A DNA stretch of 23,526 nucleotides, from assembly GCA_964372125.1 (NCBI GenBank), contig CAYJPL010000033.1, positions 1-23,526 of the forward strand, in the 5' to 3' direction. Shown here piece after piece: positions 1 through 8,112 of this stretch (within the stretch, counting starts at the first letter, position 1; the number at the start of each line of letters is the position of its first letter). Both the position numbers and the translations under genes were made by a program. The notes under the pieces were generated by a model that ran no database searches, was not told the DNA's origin, and saw only the letters and a program-made list of their open reading frames with translations. The stretch comes from Tannockella sp964372125. GTDB lineage: Bacteria > Bacillota_I > Bacilli_A > Erysipelotrichales > Coprobacillaceae.

Positions 1-149
1 TTTATTATCCAAAGAGGTTTTCATGGAAATACGCTTCTTAACATAGTTGTTTTTAAATAAAATACTACAATAAAGATACCACTATTCAAGTAATTTAAAG
101 AGTACTTTGATTTTATGCATAAATATATTATACTTTTATATCTTTAGTA
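1..149. other. Left-edge intergenic stretch, no certain feature
   Basis: These bases lie downstream of the TrmH-family gene. I see no convincing hairpin followed by a T-run, so the end of the upstream transcript is not defined here. A 12-bp perfect palindrome (tttatgcataaa, 112-123) is present. On the minus strand an ATG at 24 opens a frame that runs off the edge (MKTSLDNK...) with only a weak upstream AAGAAG. It could be the start of another gene, but eight codons are too few to call it. Confidence 0.4.
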
Positions 150-863
150 TTATAACATGAAATAATGCATCATTATTCCGCCTGCAACAGCCACATTTAA
201 TGATTCTATTTTCTGTATTGGTATATAACCTACTTCATCACACATCTCAATATGCTCCTTTTGCATACCATTACCTTCATTTCCAAGAACAATAGCCATT
301 TTTGTACTGGCATCAATACAAGCAATATCTTTTCCATTTTCTAGTGCACTAGCAACAACTTTTGTTCCACTTGTTTGTAATGTTATAATTGCTTCTTCTA
401 TATTAACGTAGTGACAAGGAATATAAAAATGTGCCCCTTGCATAGATCGTAAGGCTTTATCATTATATATGTCTACCGACTGGTTTGAAAGTAATACTTG
501 TTTATATCCAAATGCTAGAGCACTACGAATAAGTGTTCCTACATTTCCTGGATCTTGTAAATCATCTAGGATAAGCGTACGATTGACATCAGCTATTTCT
601 ACAACATCATCCATACAACAAACAGCCATGATTGGTTGAGGACTTTTTGTAAACGCTAGTTTTTCCATTACTGCATTACTTACATATAGCACATCAGTAA
701 AATCATAGTGTTCTAGAGTTGTTATGATTTGTTTAACCTTATTTGCCTTTAGTGCTTCCTCTACAATATGAAACCCTTCAACTAGATATAAATTTGTTCT
801 ATGTTTCTTTTGCTTTAGCTTTATTAAATCTTTAATTTGATTATTTTGTAGTGATATTATCAT
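150..863 (-). CDS. TrmH/SpoU-family RNA 2'-O-methyltransferase (YsgA-like)
   Basis: A SPOUT-superfamily enzyme expected to move a methyl group from S-adenosylmethionine to a ribose 2'-OH in rRNA or tRNA. The 237-residue protein has an N-terminal substrate-binding region (residues 1-80, with LYLVEGFHIVEEAL) and a C-terminal SpoU domain. All three family motifs are intact: DLQDPGNVGTLIRSA (101-115), IVLGNEGNGM (191-200) and IPIQKIESLNVAVAGG (214-229), which form the trefoil-knot cofactor site. The start ATG overlaps the TGA of the upstream YgjP-like gene (ATGA), with AAGGAG five bases before it, so translation is probably coupled. The N-terminus resembles Bacillus YsgA. The nucleotide it modifies cannot be read from sequence; RlmB-type 23S rRNA methylation is one possibility. 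Confidence 0.9.
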   Translation of the reverse strand: MIISLQNNQIKDLIKLKQKKHRTNLYLVEGFHIVEEALKANKVKQIITTLEHYDFTDVLYVSNAVMEKLAFTKSPQPIMAVCCMDDVVEIADVNRTLILDDLQDPGNVGTLIRSALAFGYKQVLLSNQSVDIYNDKALRSMQGAHFYIPCHYVNIEEAIITLQTSGTKVVASALENGKDIACIDASTKMAIVLGNEGNGMQKEHIEMCDEVGYIPIQKIESLNVAVAGGIMMHYFML

Positions 864-1525
864 ATGGTCTCCTTTTTTAGTAAAGAAATTCTGTTTTTGT
901 AATCTGGCATTCTTTTTTCTATTTCATAGTAAAATTTTTTCGAATGGTTTGCTTCAATATTATGGCACAACTCGTGCATAATTACATAATCAATTAACGA
1001 ATAATCTAAGTGGCAAAGTGACAGTGCAAATGATAATTTATTTTGCTTATAATAGTTTGCACCCCACCTTGATTTTGTATCCTGAATTATAATTTTATCA
1101 ATGGTAAAATCGAAATAAGATTGAAGATATAATTTAACTTTTATATTCACATAATCTAATAATAATTCCTTACAATACATTTTAACTGCCTTTTCAATAT
1201 TTTGATGATATACATACAATATATCATCACTCACACTACATTGATATCTTTTTTTGTCAATTAAGTGAATATGATATTTCTCATTAAAGATTGTAACATA
1301 TCCACCATTTTCATAGATTGCCTTAGGCTGGTAATTTTGGATTTGTTTAATTATTTTGTCTTGATTACTATAAATCATCTCTTCGATAATTGATTGACGA
1401 ATAAAGGGATTTGCACTAATGTATATTTTTCCTTGGCGCACTTTTAAGTAACAATTTTTAATATTCTTTATTTGTAAGCAATATTCGTACTCTGTTCCAT
1501 TTAATGTGATTTTTTTAATTTCCAT
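860..1525 (-). CDS. YgjP-like metal-dependent hydrolase (SprT/WLM-like)
   Basis: A 221-residue protein of the YgjP (DUF45) family of small zinc metalloproteins, related to SprT/WLM peptidases. The zinc motif is HELCH at residues 184-188, with a probable third ligand H194 in NHSKKF, then a family-typical RMPDYKNR tail. SRWGA (152-156) is another family hallmark. There is no signal peptide, so it should be cytoplasmic. The ATG at 1525 has GAGG five bases upstream. The gene overlaps the TrmH-family gene by four bases. I find no clear promoter in the short gap to the upstream terminator. The substrate of the family is poorly defined; peptidase activity is inferred only from the HExxH motif. Confidence 0.85.
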   Translation of the reverse strand: MEIKKITLNGTEYEYCLQIKNIKNCYLKVRQGKIYISANPFIRQSIIEEMIYSNQDKIIKQIQNYQPKAIYENGGYVTIFNEKYHIHLIDKKRYQCSVSDDILYVYHQNIEKAVKMYCKELLLDYVNIKVKLYLQSYFDFTIDKIIIQDTKSRWGANYYKQNKLSFALSLCHLDYSLIDYVIMHELCHNIEANHSKKFYYEIEKRMPDYKNRISLLKKETI

Positions 1526-1582
1526 ACATTCCTCGTCTGTTTCATATCATTAAAGATTAATACACTTACATGCTAATAAAAT

Positions 1583-1608
1583 AAGCCAATCATTATATTA
1601 ATTGGCTT
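1583..1608 (-). terminator. Intrinsic terminator, possibly bidirectional
   Basis: An 8-bp perfect stem (AAGCCAAT/ATTGGCTT) with a 10-nt loop. In minus-strand orientation it is followed by ATTTTATT and ends the two-gene unit upstream; its first arm lies inside the last codons and stop of the membrane-protein gene. In plus orientation the same stem is followed by GTTTTTT, so it may also stop antisense transcription. Confidence 0.6.
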
Positions 1609-1981
1609 GTTTTTTACATAGTAATATAATTGTTAGGTAAATTGATAGTAGCAAACTATTTGTTTGTAAAATGACATCATATGGAATAATGCTACTAATT
1701 ATTCCAATTGTTAATATTGATGCAATAAAGATATAATGTCCTACTTTTTTGTACTTACTTGCTACCCAATCATGAATAACAGTAAATAACTCAGCAGTTA
1801 CATAATTTATAATAACAGTTAAACAAAAGAACATTGTTGTAAAGATGTTTTCAAAAAATAATCTTGAAAATACATACGATACATTACTGTCATAGTAGTT
1901 AATAAGTGCCATAATAAATGCAAATATACTTATGAGGATACTTGCAAGTATATGAATAATTACAATTTTATGATTCTTCAT
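1598..1981 (-). CDS. Hypothetical four-helix membrane protein
   Basis: I do not recognise this 127-residue protein. It is strongly hydrophobic, with about four predicted transmembrane segments (around residues 6-27, 45-67, 80-98 and 104-122) and short charged connectors. The ATG at 1981 (MKNHKIV) is chosen over an in-frame upstream start because AAGGAGG sits at the right distance before it. That ribosome binding site lies inside the last codons (IQGG) of the upstream gene, which overlaps this one by 14 bp, so the pair should be translationally coupled and may form a complex. The C-terminus ends KKQAN, with the terminator stem beginning in those codons. No catalytic motif is visible. Confidence 0.75.
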   Translation of the reverse strand: MKNHKIVIIHILASILISIFAFIMALINYYDSNVSYVFSRLFFENIFTTMFFCLTVIINYVTAELFTVIHDWVASKYKKVGHYIFIASILTIGIISSIIPYDVILQTNSLLLSIYLTIILLCKKQAN

Positions 1982-2795
1982 TATTTTGACCTCCTTGTAT
2001 TGGAGATAAGTTAATCGCAAATACATATTCCTCTTTGTCATTTGATAATATGACAACCACACTTAATTCTTTATCAAAGAATGAAAAGTCTTCAATTCTA
2101 TCTTCTACATAATATAAACTATTATCAATTTCTTGATACTCTTCTATTGGCATTGCAACTCTCTCAAATACTTCATAGTCATCTGTTGTTTTGTATCTAT
2201 ATTCCAATGCGATATCTGTATATTTAGATATGTCATCCGCAATTTCTAATTTTCCAAGCCTCATAAATGTTTCACTTATATAAGTATTTTCTAAGCGATA
2301 TTCTTTTGTAGTTCCTGCCACACTTACACATTCGTGAATTAAACCTGATTCTTCTTTTATCACAGTTTCACCTTCGTTAATAGTAAAAACGCTTTTTGTC
2401 AGTTCAAAAGTTGAGGCATCGCTTTTCACACTATCGATCGTTTGTAATTCGAATTCATATGTACTACTATCTAATTTAAATGGATAATCTAGAGAAACTT
2501 CCTCATTGTCAATCAATAAATTAATAGATAAAATATATTCCTTATCCTTAGTTAATAGTTCTTCACTTGTAACTGTTAATCTTCCGCCACCTACAACATA
2601 CTTTCCATCCTGAATATATACTTGCATATTTTCAATATCCATATTTTCATCTTCTGTATTTATTATATAGTTTGAAAGAAATGATTTATCATATGTATGA
2701 AATGAAAAAAGCGGAAAGAATACATATATTGTTGATAACAATAATCCTAAACCGATTAATAATACTATGATTTCTATTTTTTTATTTTTTGTCAT
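1968..2795 (-). CDS. Hypothetical exported or membrane-anchored protein
   Basis: Not recognised. The 275-residue product has a short basic N-terminus (MTKNKK), one hydrophobic segment (about residues 8-30) and then a polar, acidic domain rich in predicted beta strands. It looks like a signal-anchored protein with its bulk outside the membrane; I see no lipobox cysteine. The ATG at 2795 is preferred over a GTG nine bases upstream because that GTG is part of the Shine-Dalgarno sequence AAGGTGAT. It is the first gene of a two-gene unit with its own promoter and overlaps the small membrane-protein gene. It could be a sensor or envelope component, but nothing in the sequence decides this. Confidence 0.75.
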   Translation of the reverse strand: MTKNKKIEIIVLLIGLGLLLSTIYVFFPLFSFHTYDKSFLSNYIINTEDENMDIENMQVYIQDGKYVVGGGRLTVTSEELLTKDKEYILSINLLIDNEEVSLDYPFKLDSSTYEFELQTIDSVKSDASTFELTKSVFTINEGETVIKEESGLIHECVSVAGTTKEYRLENTYISETFMRLGKLEIADDISKYTDIALEYRYKTTDDYEVFERVAMPIEEYQEIDNSLYYVEDRIEDFSFFDKELSVVVILSNDKEEYVFAINLSPIQGGQNNEES

Positions 2796-2812
2796 TTTTA
2801 TCACCTTATAAC

Positions 2813-2840
2813 ATTATACACACTTGTAAAATTTAATCAA
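2813..2840 (-). promoter_or_regulatory. SigA-type promoter for the hypothetical membrane pair
   Basis: The -10 is TATAAT (2818-2813) and the -35 is TTGATT (2840-2835), with a 16-bp spacer, just downstream of the pyk terminator. The predicted leader is very short, about 10 to 15 nt before the ATG. Confidence 0.65.
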
Positions 2841-2846
2841 GTATAC

Positions 2847-2870
2847 AAAAAAGGAAGCTTTCGCCTCCTT
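2847..2870 (-). terminator. Intrinsic terminator of pfkA-pyk
   Basis: An 8-bp stem (AAGGAGGC/GCTTCCTT, one G-T pair) closed by a GAAA tetraloop and followed by TTTTTT. It lies 10 bp after the pyk stop codon. Confidence 0.9.
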
Positions 2871-2880
2871 ATATAAATAA

Positions 2881-4320
2881 TTACTTAACAGTGATTAATT
2901 CTAAATAACTAGTTGTTCCACCAACACCAGGTGTTCCAGCTGTAATTAAGATTTGTTGACCAGGTTCTACACCATTTTCTTTTGCAACGATTTGTGCATA
3001 ATCTAATTGTGTACTACGGTTATCCATAGCTTTACATACAATACCTTTTACACCCCAGTTTAATGCAAGTGAACGTGTAATTGCTTCATATGGAGTAGCT
3101 GCGATTACCATAGACTCTGGACGATATCTAGATACTTTTCTAGCAGTTGATCCACTTTCAGTGAATACAACGATTGCCGCTACATGGAATTTAGATGCGA
3201 TTTCAGCAACTGACATACAGATAGCTTCTGATGGATCGTTTGGCGCAGTTTTAACAGCACGTGCACGTAATGCATCATAATCTAAAGTTGATTCAGTTTT
3301 TAATGCGATTTTTGTCATTGTTAATACAGATTCTTCTGGATATTTACCTTGAGCAGATTCACCTGATAACATGATTGCATCAGTACCATCATAGATTGCG
3401 TTAGCAACGTCACTAACTTCAGCTCTAGTTGGTCTTGGATTTGTTTGCATACTCTCTAACATTTGAGTTGCAGTAATTACTACTTTACCAGCAGCTTTAC
3501 ATTTTTTGATTAATTGTTTTTGGATTAAAGGTACATCTTCTGCAGGTACTTCTACACCTAAGTCACCACGTGCAACCATGATTCCGTCAGCAACTTTTAA
3601 GATTTCATCCATGTTATCAACACCTTCATTGTTTTCAATTTTAGCGATGATTTGAATTTCTGGACGTCCGTTTTCAATTAATAATTTTTTTACATCTAAA
3701 ACGTCTTGTGCACGTCTTACAAATGATGCAGCAACAAAGTTAACTGCTTGTTTACAACCAAATGTGATATCTTCGATATCTTTTGGTGATAAGTATTCGA
3801 ATCCTAATTTGATTCCTGGAACGTTGATTCCACGTTTGTTTTTAACAGTACCGTCATTTGCACAAACACAAACAATATCGCTACCATCAACATGATCAAC
3901 TAGTAATTCTACTTGACCATCATTTACTAAGATAAAACCACCAGGTTTAACATCTTTGTATAATTCTTTATAACTAATTGTAAAACGATCACTAGTTCCT
4001 TCAATATCTTCAACACAAATAACACTTGTTTGACCTTTTTTGAATTCAGTAACACCATTTACAAAATCACCAGTTCTGATTTCTGGTCCTTTAGTATCTA
4101 ATAAGACTGCAATGTTTTTATTACACTCTTCACTTAATTTACGAGCAGTTACAATACGTCCACCATGCTCTTCATGATCACCATGAGAGAAGTTTAAACG
4201 CATAACGTTCATTCCAGCTAAAATTAGCTTTTTCATCATTTCTTCGTTTTCACTTGCTGGTCCAATTGTACAAACGATACGAGTTTTCTTTTTCTTTTCT
4301 GTTTCTAAAATAATACTCAT
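2881..4320 (-). CDS. pyk: Pyruvate kinase
   Basis: Catalyses the last glycolytic step, phosphoenolpyruvate plus ADP to pyruvate plus ATP, in the cytoplasm. The 479-residue length matches the compact bacterial form without the extra C-terminal PEP-utiliser domain found in Bacillus pyruvate kinase. Conserved features include RLNFSHG (41-47), the lysine of IIAKIEN (K227), the signature MVARGDLGVEVP (248-259) and TATQMLESM (283-291). A B domain lies at about residues 85-180, and the C-terminal allosteric domain ends in GTPGVGGTTSYLELITVK. The ATG at 4320 has GAGG upstream. The gene starts 20 bp after pfkA and shares its promoter and a terminator, so both glycolytic kinases are made from one transcript. 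Confidence 0.97.
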   Translation of the reverse strand: MSIILETEKKKKTRIVCTIGPASENEEMMKKLILAGMNVMRLNFSHGDHEEHGGRIVTARKLSEECNKNIAVLLDTKGPEIRTGDFVNGVTEFKKGQTSVICVEDIEGTSDRFTISYKELYKDVKPGGFILVNDGQVELLVDHVDGSDIVCVCANDGTVKNKRGINVPGIKLGFEYLSPKDIEDITFGCKQAVNFVAASFVRRAQDVLDVKKLLIENGRPEIQIIAKIENNEGVDNMDEILKVADGIMVARGDLGVEVPAEDVPLIQKQLIKKCKAAGKVVITATQMLESMQTNPRPTRAEVSDVANAIYDGTDAIMLSGESAQGKYPEESVLTMTKIALKTESTLDYDALRARAVKTAPNDPSEAICMSVAEIASKFHVAAIVVFTESGSTARKVSRYRPESMVIAATPYEAITRSLALNWGVKGIVCKAMDNRSTQLDYAQIVAKENGVEPGQQILITAGTPGVGGTTSYLELITVK

Positions 4321-4340
4321 TTACTTTTTCCTCACTTGTC

Positions 4341-5300
4341 TTATCTTACTTTATTTGCATCTTCATAAATACTAAAATCTGTAGTTCTACTATGTGATAA
4401 TGTTTCTTGGATATCTAAACCAATGATTTTTCCATTTACTTCACTGACACAAAGTCCACCTTTACCTGCTTCTAGCAGTTCAACGGCATAAGTCCCCATT
4501 CTAGTCGCTAATACACGATCTCTAGCTGATGGACGTCCACCTCTTTGCATATGTCCTAAAACATTTGCACGAGTTTCAAATCCAGTTGCAGCTTCGATTT
4601 TCTTAGCTAATTCATGAACATCAGTAATGTGTTCAGTAATAACAACAATCGCATGAGACTTATCTGATGCTCTTGATGCTTTTAATACGTCAATAACTTT
4701 TCCTTCATCAAATCCTGACTCTGCTGTAATAATTAGTTCTGCACCTGCTGCTAATCCAGAGTGAATCGCTAAATCACCACAGTAGCGTCCCATTACCTCT
4801 AGAATAGTACAACGTTGATGAGAACTAGATGTATCACGTAGACGATCTAATGCATCAACAATTGTATTTAAAGCAGTATCAAATCCAATTGTAAAGTCAG
4901 TATCTGGAATATCATTATCAATTGTACCAGGTAATCCGATACAGTTGATTCCCATTTCCGTAAGTTTTAATGCTCCGTTATAACTACCATCACCACCGAT
5001 GACAACTAATGCTTCCATACCCACTTTTTCCATTTGCTTAATAGCTTGTTTACGGATTTCAGGATCCTTAAACTCAGGAAAACGAGCGGACTTTAAAAAT
5101 GTCCCACCTAAATTTACAATGTTACGTGTTGTAGTACGATCAAATTTAATAAAGTCACCATTGAATAACCCTTGGTATCCTAAACGTACACCATATACTT
5201 CAATCCCTTTATTTAAACATGTTCTGGCAACCGCACGAACAGCAGCGTTCATTCCTGGTGCATCTCCACCAGATGTTAATACGCCTATACATTTTACCAT
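4341..5300 (-). CDS. pfkA: ATP-dependent 6-phosphofructokinase
   Basis: Phosphorylates fructose 6-phosphate to fructose 1,6-bisphosphate, the committed glycolytic step. The 319 residues match the usual bacterial ATP-PFK length. Visible features are the ATP site GGD (11-13) and GGDGS (102-106), the catalytic loop TIDND (126-130, with D128 as the expected base) and the substrate-side MGRYCGDLA (170-178). The glycine in the GGDGS context and the absence of PPi-type signatures favour ATP as the phosphate donor. The ATG at 5300 is preceded by AGGAGA. It is the first gene of the pfkA-pyk operon, which has an extended -10 promoter. The same pairing is seen widely in Bacilli. I saw no CcpA cre site in the leader. 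Confidence 0.97.
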   Translation of the reverse strand: MVKCIGVLTSGGDAPGMNAAVRAVARTCLNKGIEVYGVRLGYQGLFNGDFIKFDRTTTRNIVNLGGTFLKSARFPEFKDPEIRKQAIKQMEKVGMEALVVIGGDGSYNGALKLTEMGINCIGLPGTIDNDIPDTDFTIGFDTALNTIVDALDRLRDTSSSHQRCTILEVMGRYCGDLAIHSGLAAGAELIITAESGFDEGKVIDVLKASRASDKSHAIVVITEHITDVHELAKKIEAATGFETRANVLGHMQRGGRPSARDRVLATRMGTYAVELLEAGKGGLCVSEVNGKIIGLDIQETLSHSRTTDFSIYEDANKVR

Positions 5301-5340
5301 ATTGACAATCTCCTATATTTCTCTTGAATATTTCCAAAAC

Positions 5341-5349
5341 ATTCTAACA
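5341..5349 (-). promoter_or_regulatory. Extended -10 promoter of pfkA-pyk
   Basis: TGT followed by TAGAAT (TG at 5349-5348, hexamer 5346-5341) forms an extended -10 element about 40 bp upstream of pfkA. The -35 region is poor, as is common for extended -10 promoters. No strong terminator separates dnaI from this promoter, so some read-through from the replication operon is possible. Confidence 0.6.
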
Positions 5350-5397
5350 TAATTTTTTGTATCTTGCTATGAATTTTTAACAAAATACGTGATTTTT

Positions 5398-6297
5398 TTA
5401 ACGTAGGTCGGGTCCCTTTAGTATAATTGTATTACTAACCGCTTTCATTCTATCAAGTAATCGATTTACCTGCATTGCATCACTTTGTTTCATTGTATAG
5501 TATTTCTTTAACTCATCAATTGAATATACACTTGTAAAGAATGTAGCTTTACCGTTTTGTGCACGGTATGCTAATACAGAGGATAATATTTCATCTCTTG
5601 ACCACGTAGTAACACTCTCTCCACCAATATCATCTATTGCTAGAAAATCTATGTTTTTCATTAGATTTATACTTTCGTAAATCCCTTCTTGTCCAAAACT
5701 ACTTTTTAGATCTATTAGGAAAGTTGGAAAATGAATATATCCACAACGATACCCTTTTGTTACAAGAGCACGAATTAACATACCTAAAATTGTAGATTTA
5801 CCAACACCAGGATTTCCCTGAATAAAGAAGCCTTTTTTCGATGGATTTTCAATATAATCCCCAAATATCTTAAGTACTTCTTTTGCATTAGAGTTTTGAT
5901 AAGCTAACATTGTTAAATCTTTACTCTTTGTCAGCAATATTCGATCATCAACATTCTTCAAAGGAATTGCCTGAATAATTAACTGGTCTTCTAAGATTCT
6001 CTCACCATAAACACACGCTTCAAGTGCAGTATGCATTAAACCATTTTTATGTTCAATTACTTTTTTCATTCCTTTTACTACTTTAGGACATTGTTCAATA
6101 CCATTACAATTAATACAATCTTTATGATCATTGTAATAATTTAAAAAATCTATCCAAAACTCTTCTACAGCACTTTGCGTCAACTGCAACTTTTGTAATG
6201 CTTCAATGACTATTGGTTGTTTTACTAAAAACTGTACACTTTCTTGTTTGTAAGCATTATATTCTTCTTCCATATTGTTAAATTGTACTTTTTGCAT
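5398..6297 (-). CDS. dnaI: Primosomal protein DnaI, helicase loader ATPase
   Basis: DnaI loads the replicative helicase (DnaC in Bacillus nomenclature) onto DNA during initiation and restart, with DnaB and DnaD. The 299-residue protein has the two-domain family layout. The N-terminal helicase-binding domain has a probable zinc site (C61, C64, C70 and a nearby histidine such as H83), and an AAA+ domain follows. The P-loop is GNPGVGKST (161-169) and Walker B is DFLAIDDIGG (217-226). The ATG at 6297 has AAGGAG upstream, and the gap to dnaB is 11 bp. It is the last gene of the dnaE-to-dnaI run. The protein ends GPDLR. No clear terminator follows. Confidence 0.93.
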   Translation of the reverse strand: MQKVQFNNMEEEYNAYKQESVQFLVKQPIVIEALQKLQLTQSAVEEFWIDFLNYYNDHKDCINCNGIEQCPKVVKGMKKVIEHKNGLMHTALEACVYGERILEDQLIIQAIPLKNVDDRILLTKSKDLTMLAYQNSNAKEVLKIFGDYIENPSKKGFFIQGNPGVGKSTILGMLIRALVTKGYRCGYIHFPTFLIDLKSSFGQEGIYESINLMKNIDFLAIDDIGGESVTTWSRDEILSSVLAYRAQNGKATFFTSVYSIDELKKYYTMKQSDAMQVNRLLDRMKAVSNTIILKGPDLR

Positions 6298-6308
6298 TTG
6301 TTATCTCC

Positions 6309-7541
6309 TTAGTCAAATTTCGCAAGTATTGCTTCTAAATCTTCATCTTCCACATTTTTAGATTCTTTTATCGTTATTGTTTCACTTGCAACCCATTGTG
6401 GTTGTTCTACTGGTACACTAGCTTGCATTGATTCTCTTGCTTCATCAATAGCTTGTTTTACAGTAATAATTTTTTTACGTTTCCATTTTCCACCATGAAA
6501 TTCCATGAAACTACGTTGCAAAGCACCATCACACTTAGCTAAAGTATATTCTAATAGTACATTTACCACGCCTGCCTCTAGCCCAAGTTGTATCAACATT
6601 GATTCAACTAATTGTAAATCTCTTTTAAGTGGCTCTTTTCCACCAAATTTATCTTTTAATAGTCGGTATGGTGAGATGTTTTCTAAATATGAAATATGTT
6701 CTTGTTCTTTTTGATCATTAGATTGACTTTTATGTATCGATGGGTGAATTGTATATACTTCTTTAATCTTTTCTGGCATTTTTAATGAATAATGATTTCG
6801 ACAATCATTTATAAAATGTTGATGGTCTAATGCATTATTTATTATGTTATCTTTGACAAGTACTTGCATATCAAGTGCATTGATACGGTATAGTGTTCCA
6901 GTTTGTTGTATTAATGTTATATCTTTTTTAGTAAACAATGATTTGTTAATTTGTAAACTTTGAAGACCTTTATAAAATAATTCCATATCGTATTCATTTT
7001 CTATTGAATTAATACTTTCGCCAACAACTGTATCATTTGAAACAACAGATTGTTGATTAGAAAGTTGGTTTAGGTCAAATACTTCATTAAATGAACTAGT
7101 AATTTCTTTACAGTTTTCTTTGTTTATTGATTGTTGCAAAAACAATGATTTTGTCTTTTGATATTCTTCTTTTGGCAATCTTTTTAAAAGCATTACATTT
7201 AGAATTTGATGATCATAAAATCTCTTAGGAGATATCGGTAGTTGCAATTGATATATATATGTAATTTGACTCTCTTGTTTACGATACGTTTTTAATAAGC
7301 CGATTGCTTCAAGTTTAATTAATGATTGTTCAATCATTGAAAGTGTCATACCGGTACATTTTGTGAGTCTTGAATGTAGTGAAGGCATTGATAAAAAACT
7401 TTCTTGTTGTAAAAACAGATATAGACTTACCGCTTGAAATCCTATAACTGGTTGGTATAACAGCTGTAAACAACTAGTTCTGGCCTGGTCTAATGGATAT
7501 GTTTTTTCAACAATATATATATCACTTGTTAATTTTTGCAT
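6309..7541 (-). CDS. dnaB: DnaB/DnaD-type replication initiation and membrane attachment protein
   Basis: This is the Firmicute primosome protein DnaB, not the E. coli helicase of that name. It acts with DnaD and DnaI in helicase loading at oriC and at stalled forks. The 410-residue product has an N-terminal winged-helix region (about residues 1-110) and a C-terminal DDBH2-like region (about 290-370) ending in a WKRKKIITVKQAIDEA stretch that resembles the conserved DnaB/DnaD tail. It is somewhat shorter than Bacillus DnaB. The ATG at 7541 is chosen over the adjacent TTG because AGGAGA is eight bases before it. The gene overlaps coaE by 20 bp. The direct dnaB-dnaI order matches Bacilli and supports the call despite low sequence conservation in this family. 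Confidence 0.85.
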   Translation of the reverse strand: MQKLTSDIYIVEKTYPLDQARTSCLQLLYQPVIGFQAVSLYLFLQQESFLSMPSLHSRLTKCTGMTLSMIEQSLIKLEAIGLLKTYRKQESQITYIYQLQLPISPKRFYDHQILNVMLLKRLPKEEYQKTKSLFLQQSINKENCKEITSSFNEVFDLNQLSNQQSVVSNDTVVGESINSIENEYDMELFYKGLQSLQINKSLFTKKDITLIQQTGTLYRINALDMQVLVKDNIINNALDHQHFINDCRNHYSLKMPEKIKEVYTIHPSIHKSQSNDQKEQEHISYLENISPYRLLKDKFGGKEPLKRDLQLVESMLIQLGLEAGVVNVLLEYTLAKCDGALQRSFMEFHGGKWKRKKIITVKQAIDEARESMQASVPVEQPQWVASETITIKESKNVEDEDLEAILAKFD

Positions 7542-8112
7542 CAATAATTTCTCCTAACATCAAATCTATTTGTTGATACAAGTCTTCTTGACTTGTAGTA
7601 TTATGTAATACAAAATCGGCCCGCTTTTTCTTTTCTTCAATATTCATTTGATTAGCGATTATTGTTCTTGCAAATACTTCTTCAATATTATCACGTTGCA
7701 CCAAACGTTGCAATTGTGTTTTTTCATCTACATAAACAACTACTATTATATCACATAGATATTCAAGTTTTGATTCATAAAGTAATGGAATATCATAAAA
7801 TATGATATCATCGTGACATATTTTAGTACTCTTTTCAAGCTCTTCAATTACACGTGGATGAATGATTTGTTCTAAATTTTCTTTTGCTTGTTGATCATGA
7901 AATATAATTTGGCCTAGTCTTTTACGATCTATAACATTTTGATTTACTACTGGAAATATTTTTGCGATTTCATTTATGCAAGTTGTGTCCCTTGTTAAGA
8001 GTTCTCTTACAATTTTATCACTATCCAGAACTAAATAGCCTTTTTTTAAAATGTAGTTTGTTACGGTACTTTTCCCCGTTGCGATACTTCCTGTAATTCC
8101 TATTCTAATCAT
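7522..8112 (-). CDS. coaE: Dephospho-CoA kinase
   Basis: Adds the 3'-phosphate to dephospho-CoA, the last step of coenzyme A synthesis. The 196-residue protein has the P-loop GSIATGKST (8-16), the acidic VLDSDKIVREL segment (28-38) expected to hold catalytic aspartates, and a lid region around residues 130-150. The length is normal for CoaE. The ATG overlaps the end of the upstream oxidoreductase gene by 8 bp and has only a weak Shine-Dalgarno match, so its translation probably depends on coupling. Its place between mutM and dnaB is close to the Bacillus polA-mutM-coaE-dnaB-dnaI arrangement. Confidence 0.95.
   Translation of the reverse strand: MIRIGITGSIATGKSTVTNYILKKGYLVLDSDKIVRELLTRDTTCINEIAKIFPVVNQNVIDRKRLGQIIFHDQQAKENLEQIIHPRVIEELEKSTKICHDDIIFYDIPLLYESKLEYLCDIIVVVYVDEKTQLQRLVQRDNIEEVFARTIIANQMNIEEKKKRADFVLHNTTSQEDLYQQIDLMLGEIIDAKINK

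Noticed and set aside
1..24. Possible start of another minus-strand gene (ATG at 24)
   Set aside because: Only eight codons are visible and the ribosome binding site is weak.
107..134. Plus-strand promoter-like pair (TTGATT, 16 bp, TATACT)
   Set aside because: It points into the antisense of the TrmH-family gene, and AT-rich spacers give many such matches.
5737..5745. DnaA-box-like ATATCCACA
   Set aside because: Single copy, one mismatch from TTATCCACA, inside the dnaI coding region; no cluster that would suggest an origin.
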